Shown here: positions 60,578 through 64,000 of the stretch, in pieces
Layout of the letters: every line of letters begins with the position of its first letter
How positions within the stretch are numbered: position 1 is the first letter of the stretch
Program-made: the position numbers and the translations under genes
Notes under the pieces: model-generated
Databases searched by the model: none
What the model was told of the DNA's origin: nothing
What the model saw: only the letters and a program-made list of their open reading frames with translations
NCBI GenBank assembly: GCA_031082155.1
Contig: JAVHLL010000003.1
Coordinates: 50,875 to 114,874 of the forward strand
Length of the DNA stretch: 64,000 nt
Reading direction: 5' to 3'
Source of the DNA: Thermodesulfovibrionales bacterium
GTDB lineage: Bacteria; Nitrospirota; Thermodesulfovibrionia; Thermodesulfovibrionales; SM23-35

Positions 60578-61489
60578 TTATACTTTTCTGTTTTGCACTG
60601 AGCGGCCAAGAAGCTTTCGTCTTGTGTCGAGCAGTTTTGTCCCCCATTTTGACTGTAGCAGCAAGCCTCTGAAGAGTAATCTTAAATGACCGAAAGGGCT
60701 GAAGTCCCGGTAAAGGTATTTCAATTGTTTTTTTCTGATGTTGAGATTATGAACTGCTTCTTTGTTTAAGCGATGCTTTTGAATTTGTTTATCAATTGCC
60801 ATGATGTAACTATTTCTCATATTGAGTTTGTTAGAGCACCTTGAATTGCTTCTTACGCGATAATATGCGAGGACCCTGTCGACAAAAACCACTTTGGGGT
60901 TCAATGCAAAGACATTCATCCAGCATTCCCAGTCCTCATTAGCCGGTAAACTTTCATCGAAAGAAATTCCGTATTCCTTGAAAAAAGCTGCATCGAAGAT
61001 GAAGCAGTTCGGAGGAATGCTCACCTCCGTTTCCCATTTCATCATAATGTCAAGGAATGGATTTTCATTCTGCAATACGGGACTTTTACGTCCATATGTT
61101 ACGGTGATGTCGTTTATGTCACAGCGAACATAGTCGCAGTAACTTAATGCTGTCTCAGGGATGTCCTGCAGTTGTCTTATCTGAATACGGATCTTGTCGG
61201 GGTCTAACAGGTCATCGGCATCGAGGAATTGCAGGTATTTCCCTGACGCATATCTGATCCCGGTGTTTCTGGCGCTCCCGGGTCCTTTGTTGTCCTGATG
61301 CACGTAAATGATTCTGTCTTTGTATTTTCTTTCCAGCAGTTGTCCGGTATGATCGGTAGACCCATCGTCAATAACTATTATTTCCCGGTTTTCGTATGTT
61401 TGATTCAATGAGCAGTCAATCGCATCGCATACTACCGGGAAATTATTATAGGTTGGTATGATTATACTTATCAGTGGTGATTCTTGCAT
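60578..61489 (-). CDS. GT2 glycosyltransferase
   Basis: 303 aa: ISIIIPTYNNFPVV, VIDDGSTDHTG, GPGSARNTGIRYASG, LQFLDADDLL, and ANEDWECWMNVF. Standard GT-A inverting enzyme. No membrane segment is obvious. Confidence 0.87.
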   Translation of the reverse strand: MQESPLISIIIPTYNNFPVVCDAIDCSLNQTYENREIIVIDDGSTDHTGQLLERKYKDRIIYVHQDNKGPGSARNTGIRYASGKYLQFLDADDLLDPDKIRIQIRQLQDIPETALSYCDYVRCDINDITVTYGRKSPVLQNENPFLDIMMKWETEVSIPPNCFIFDAAFFKEYGISFDESLPANEDWECWMNVFALNPKVVFVDRVLAYYRVRSNSRCSNKLNMRNSYIMAIDKQIQKHRLNKEAVHNLNIRKKQLKYLYRDFSPFGHLRLLFRGLLLQSKWGTKLLDTRRKLLGRSVQNRKV

Positions 61490-61543
61490 TGTTATTTAAG
61501 TTACCTTAGAGTTCATTAATGATTTTATCATGCTCGAAAACAA

Positions 61544-62797
61544 TTACGTAGACTGATCATGATTTAAATTCGAAGCATTATTGTTTAATATTTTTTTGAA
61601 GATACTTTCGAACTTTTTCCCCTCAGTTTTTATGTTAAAGTCTTTTGAGATCTTTTTTCTGCCTTCTTCGCCCATTGTTTCCCTTAAATCCGGATTAGAA
61701 AAGAGCTTGATAATAGCATCCGCTACAGCCTCAGGATTTCCGGGAGGGACTAAAATGCCGTTTAATTCGTCATCCACGAGTTCTTCAATCCCGCAAATCC
61801 TGGAGGTAATAACCGGAATTCTCATTGCCATTGCTTCTTTCAGCGCATTGGCCAGAATATCTCTTTTTCCATCTGCAGATATCACGCAGGGCATTACAAA
61901 AGCAGTAGCAGATTCAAGATATTTTATAATCTCAGGTTGTGTGAGAAAATTAATAAAACAAATGTTAGGTATATGCAGCTGTTCGACAAACTTTTGACAT
62001 TCTTTTTTTTGGTCCCCCTCACCAATAATAGTACAATCATAATCAACTCCACGCATGTGTAATATATGGCAGGCTTTTAACAGATACAGAAGACCTTTTT
62101 GCTCGGCTAATCTGCATACGGCGATGATGGAGTTGGGAGATCTCATTTCTCCGTTGCCGGTAAAAAAGTCAATATTTACTGCACCATGAATAAGTTCAAT
62201 ATCTCTATGAAGATTGAGATTGCTTTTGAGATAATTCTTATTGTATTCGGAAATAGTGATTAGCTGAGATGCTTCCCGAAGAATATTCATCCTTTTTTTT
62301 AATTCCTCTAAAACATTCCCTTCATATATATCATGTGCTCTGAATGACAATGTATACGGTAAATCCAGTGATTTTGCAAATAAATATAATTTGTCCAATA
62401 TTTGTGGTGTTGAAAAGGGGGCATGGAGAACATCTATTTGCTCATAGAAAAATGGTCTTATATCAAGATAGGCTTCGGTACCATCTCCCAGAGTGGGATA
62501 GATTTGCAGCATGTAAAAGAGCGCTTTAAGGGTGACCACAGGACGTCTTATAAAATCATAAAGGACTGTATAAGTGAGATGAACCAATTTCTGTTTTCTG
62601 TTCCTGTAATTGCGAACTCTGCTAAATGTTTTATCGAGTAATCCATTTTGTGTCAAAATAGGCCTGATTATACTATGCGTAACCCAGAAATCATCACGGA
62701 CAGGTAAAATATAAACATCATGACCCATTTTTATTAGTTCTATTATTTCATTCAAAATGAATGTTATTAACTTGTCGCAAATATATACTATTTTCAT
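61544..62797 (-). CDS. GT4 glycosyltransferase
   Basis: 417 aa, GT-B fold. N-terminal region with KIVYICDKLITFILNEI; C-terminal VCRLAEQKGLLYLLKACHIL, IIGEGDQKKECQ, and ANALKEAMAMRIPVITSRICGIEELVDDELNGILV. Related to colanic-acid type WcaL transferases in this region. 54 nt separate it from the next gene downstream. Confidence 0.86.
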   Translation of the reverse strand: MKIVYICDKLITFILNEIIELIKMGHDVYILPVRDDFWVTHSIIRPILTQNGLLDKTFSRVRNYRNRKQKLVHLTYTVLYDFIRRPVVTLKALFYMLQIYPTLGDGTEAYLDIRPFFYEQIDVLHAPFSTPQILDKLYLFAKSLDLPYTLSFRAHDIYEGNVLEELKKRMNILREASQLITISEYNKNYLKSNLNLHRDIELIHGAVNIDFFTGNGEMRSPNSIIAVCRLAEQKGLLYLLKACHILHMRGVDYDCTIIGEGDQKKECQKFVEQLHIPNICFINFLTQPEIIKYLESATAFVMPCVISADGKRDILANALKEAMAMRIPVITSRICGIEELVDDELNGILVPPGNPEAVADAIIKLFSNPDLRETMGEEGRKKISKDFNIKTEGKKFESIFKKILNNNASNLNHDQST

Positions 62798-62826
62798 TGG
62801 ATTTGGTTTAGATCAGTAATCTCCTT

Positions 62827-63801
62827 TTAACGAACGTCCTGACCGGGTGTTTTTATGATTCTTTGTTTTACGCCGCTTATGAGTCGGTAAGCACTCTTAT
62901 AAACGATATGTTTACCATACAGGTATTTGAAAGGAGAATCGCAATAATTGAATTTCTTATAGACAATACAATATGCATAAAGACGCTTTATCCGGGATTG
63001 AAGTCTGCCACAACGGCCATAATTTTGCCTGCAAAGGGAAAGCATACCTTTTTCTCTGACGACAGCTTTCTTTTCAGGTACTACAGTGCACATAACATCC
63101 AGCAAATACAGACTATCTTCACACCAATTACTTATTTTTGCCATGGACCCGATATTATCAGAATGCCTCCGAAAGCCGGCCTTGGCAGCCTGGACATCCA
63201 CTCTTCCAAATTTGGCCGCCAACTGAAATAGAGCCACGTTATCCTCATACAGGGCTTTTTTGGATATGAACCCACCGATTTCTTTCAATCTTTTCGTGTT
63301 GTATAAGGTGCTGCAAAGGTACAGGGGTACCTTATGTTCAAACCAGGCCAGAAAAAAGTCTGCAGTTGAAAGACCCCCTGCTTCATTCGTATCTTCTCCC
63401 AGCACTTCTCCGTCTCCATTTATCACACGGGTACCTGTCAGAATAACTCCAACATTCGTGTCATAGTTTGCAGCACGCAAACAGACGTCCACAAGATCGT
63501 GATCAATCAGATCATCGTCGCAAAGCAGCAGAAAAAAATCACCTTTTGCCTGTTGCACACAGAAATTCTCATTCTTATACATCCCGATATTCTTATCCTG
63601 CCTGAAATATCTGATGCGCGGATCATTGAAACTTTTAACGACCTCTTCGGTATTATCAGTCGAGCAATTATCGGAAATAATAATCTCAATATTCCGGTAT
63701 GTCTGTTTCACCGAACAATCAATGGCCTGCCTTAAATAACTATTGGCCCGGTTGTATGTGGGTATTGCAATGGTAACCAATGGAACAGCCTTATCGGGCA
63801 T
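62827..63801 (-). CDS. GT2 glycosyltransferase
   Basis: 324 aa: VTIAIPTYNRANSYL, IISDNCSTDNTEEV, FLLLCDDDLIDHD metal motif, and ALYEDNVALFQLAAKFG. Last complete gene at the right end of the window, on the minus strand, and the first one read by transcripts entering from beyond 64000 or from a promoter in 63802-63937. Confidence 0.87.
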   Translation of the reverse strand: MPDKAVPLVTIAIPTYNRANSYLRQAIDCSVKQTYRNIEIIISDNCSTDNTEEVVKSFNDPRIRYFRQDKNIGMYKNENFCVQQAKGDFFLLLCDDDLIDHDLVDVCLRAANYDTNVGVILTGTRVINGDGEVLGEDTNEAGGLSTADFFLAWFEHKVPLYLCSTLYNTKRLKEIGGFISKKALYEDNVALFQLAAKFGRVDVQAAKAGFRRHSDNIGSMAKISNWCEDSLYLLDVMCTVVPEKKAVVREKGMLSLCRQNYGRCGRLQSRIKRLYAYCIVYKKFNYCDSPFKYLYGKHIVYKSAYRLISGVKQRIIKTPGQDVR

Positions 63802-63937
63802 TTTTAATAAGCCTCCGTTCGTTGTGAGATTGTTTGCGTAACATGGTATGCAATGCTAGTGTTGAGCAGTTCTTTAAGTGCCGGATACTATCTGATAAAT
63901 TATGATAAAAATGGACTAAAAAGAAACAAGGGTATGC

Positions 63938-64000
63938 TTATTGAATATAGCTGATATTGTCGAAGTAGGCATCCTGCTGCTCTAATTCGATCTCAAAGCG
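63938..64000 (-). CDS. 3' end of a gene running off the window (partial)
   Basis: On the minus strand, 20 codons enter from the right edge and end at TAA (63938-63940), giving ...QQDAYFDNISYIQ. The AYFDNIS ending resembles the last strand of carbohydrate-binding beta-sandwich domains. With only 20 codons this is tentative. The 136 nt between it and the GT2 start show no further gene. Confidence 0.4.
   Translation of the reverse strand, partial: RFEIELEQQDAYFDNISYIQ

Overview
The window reads as a chromosomal segment of a Gram-negative, probably anaerobic bacterium. The Nitrospirota (Thermodesulfovibrio-like lineages) is my best guess, with Desulfobacterota/Geobacter-like bacteria as the alternative. 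This rests on gene mix only: a rhodanese-ferritin fusion, a MoeA/periplasmic-binding fusion, a DUF4416 protein, ClpC, many sensor kinases and HD-GYP proteins, GEMM-I riboswitches and an O-antigen/exopolysaccharide locus. No rRNA or taxonomic marker is present. By eye the first 35 kb has roughly balanced base composition, while parts of the polysaccharide locus (about 45.2-47.1 kb and 50.5-55 kb) are clearly AT-richer.

Layout. 0-7.3 kb: galT, glgA, a PAS/GAF histidine kinase, a one-domain response regulator and the moeA fusion, all on + with overlapping or nearly touching genes. 7.3-9.2 kb: on -, a small basic ORF, scpB and a LysM-NlpC/P60 hydrolase. 9.5-13.1 kb: a NarL-type regulator behind two coupled mini-ORFs, a receiver-PAS-HD-GYP protein, and proB. 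13.1-16.8 kb (-): DUF4416, a TlpA-like thioredoxin and clpC. 16.9-19.0 kb (+): a 54-aa Cys-rich ORF, an NDH/SelD-N-terminus-like flavoprotein and a rhodanese-ferritin gene whose catalytic Cys codon is TGA, which I read as selenocysteine. 19.1-21.0 kb: tRNA-Gln, tRNA-Glu, a degenerate tRNA-Leu remnant, a 2H phosphoesterase and a DUF218 protein.

21.2-35.2 kb is the most coherent regulatory unit. A GAF/kinase/HD-GYP-like protein is followed by a GlrK-lipoprotein-GlrR (QseE-QseG-QseF-like) trio. Directly after the NtrC-type regulator come two GTATG-N6-CATAC dyads and a good sigma-54 promoter feeding the first of three paralogous secreted proteins (FN3, InlB-like repeats, Lcl/DUF1566 pairs). The second and third paralogues instead each carry a CRP-like TGTGA-N6-TCAC site at identical spacing from a -10 box. 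They also carry one and two GEMM-I (cyclic-dinucleotide) riboswitches respectively, with transcription terminators. The block therefore appears to join phosphorelay, CRP-family and cyclic-dinucleotide control of one surface-protein family.

35.3-64 kb is a minus-strand polysaccharide locus: methyltransferase, GT2 and GT4 glycosyltransferases, the Wzm/Wzt ABC exporter, a DegT aminotransferase, a fused dehydrogenase-acetyltransferase (UDP-diacetamido-uronate type pathway), a polysaccharide deacetylase, two FemAB/GNAT-like proteins, a CapK/PaaK-like ligase, a Wzy/WaaL-like membrane protein, an asparagine-synthetase-like protein, a Glu/Leu dehydrogenase, a GMC oxidoreductase remnant and a WbsX protein. 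A secreted propeller-like protein with a polyproline tail sits inside it behind a third CRP-like site. No transposase, integrase or CRISPR array was seen.
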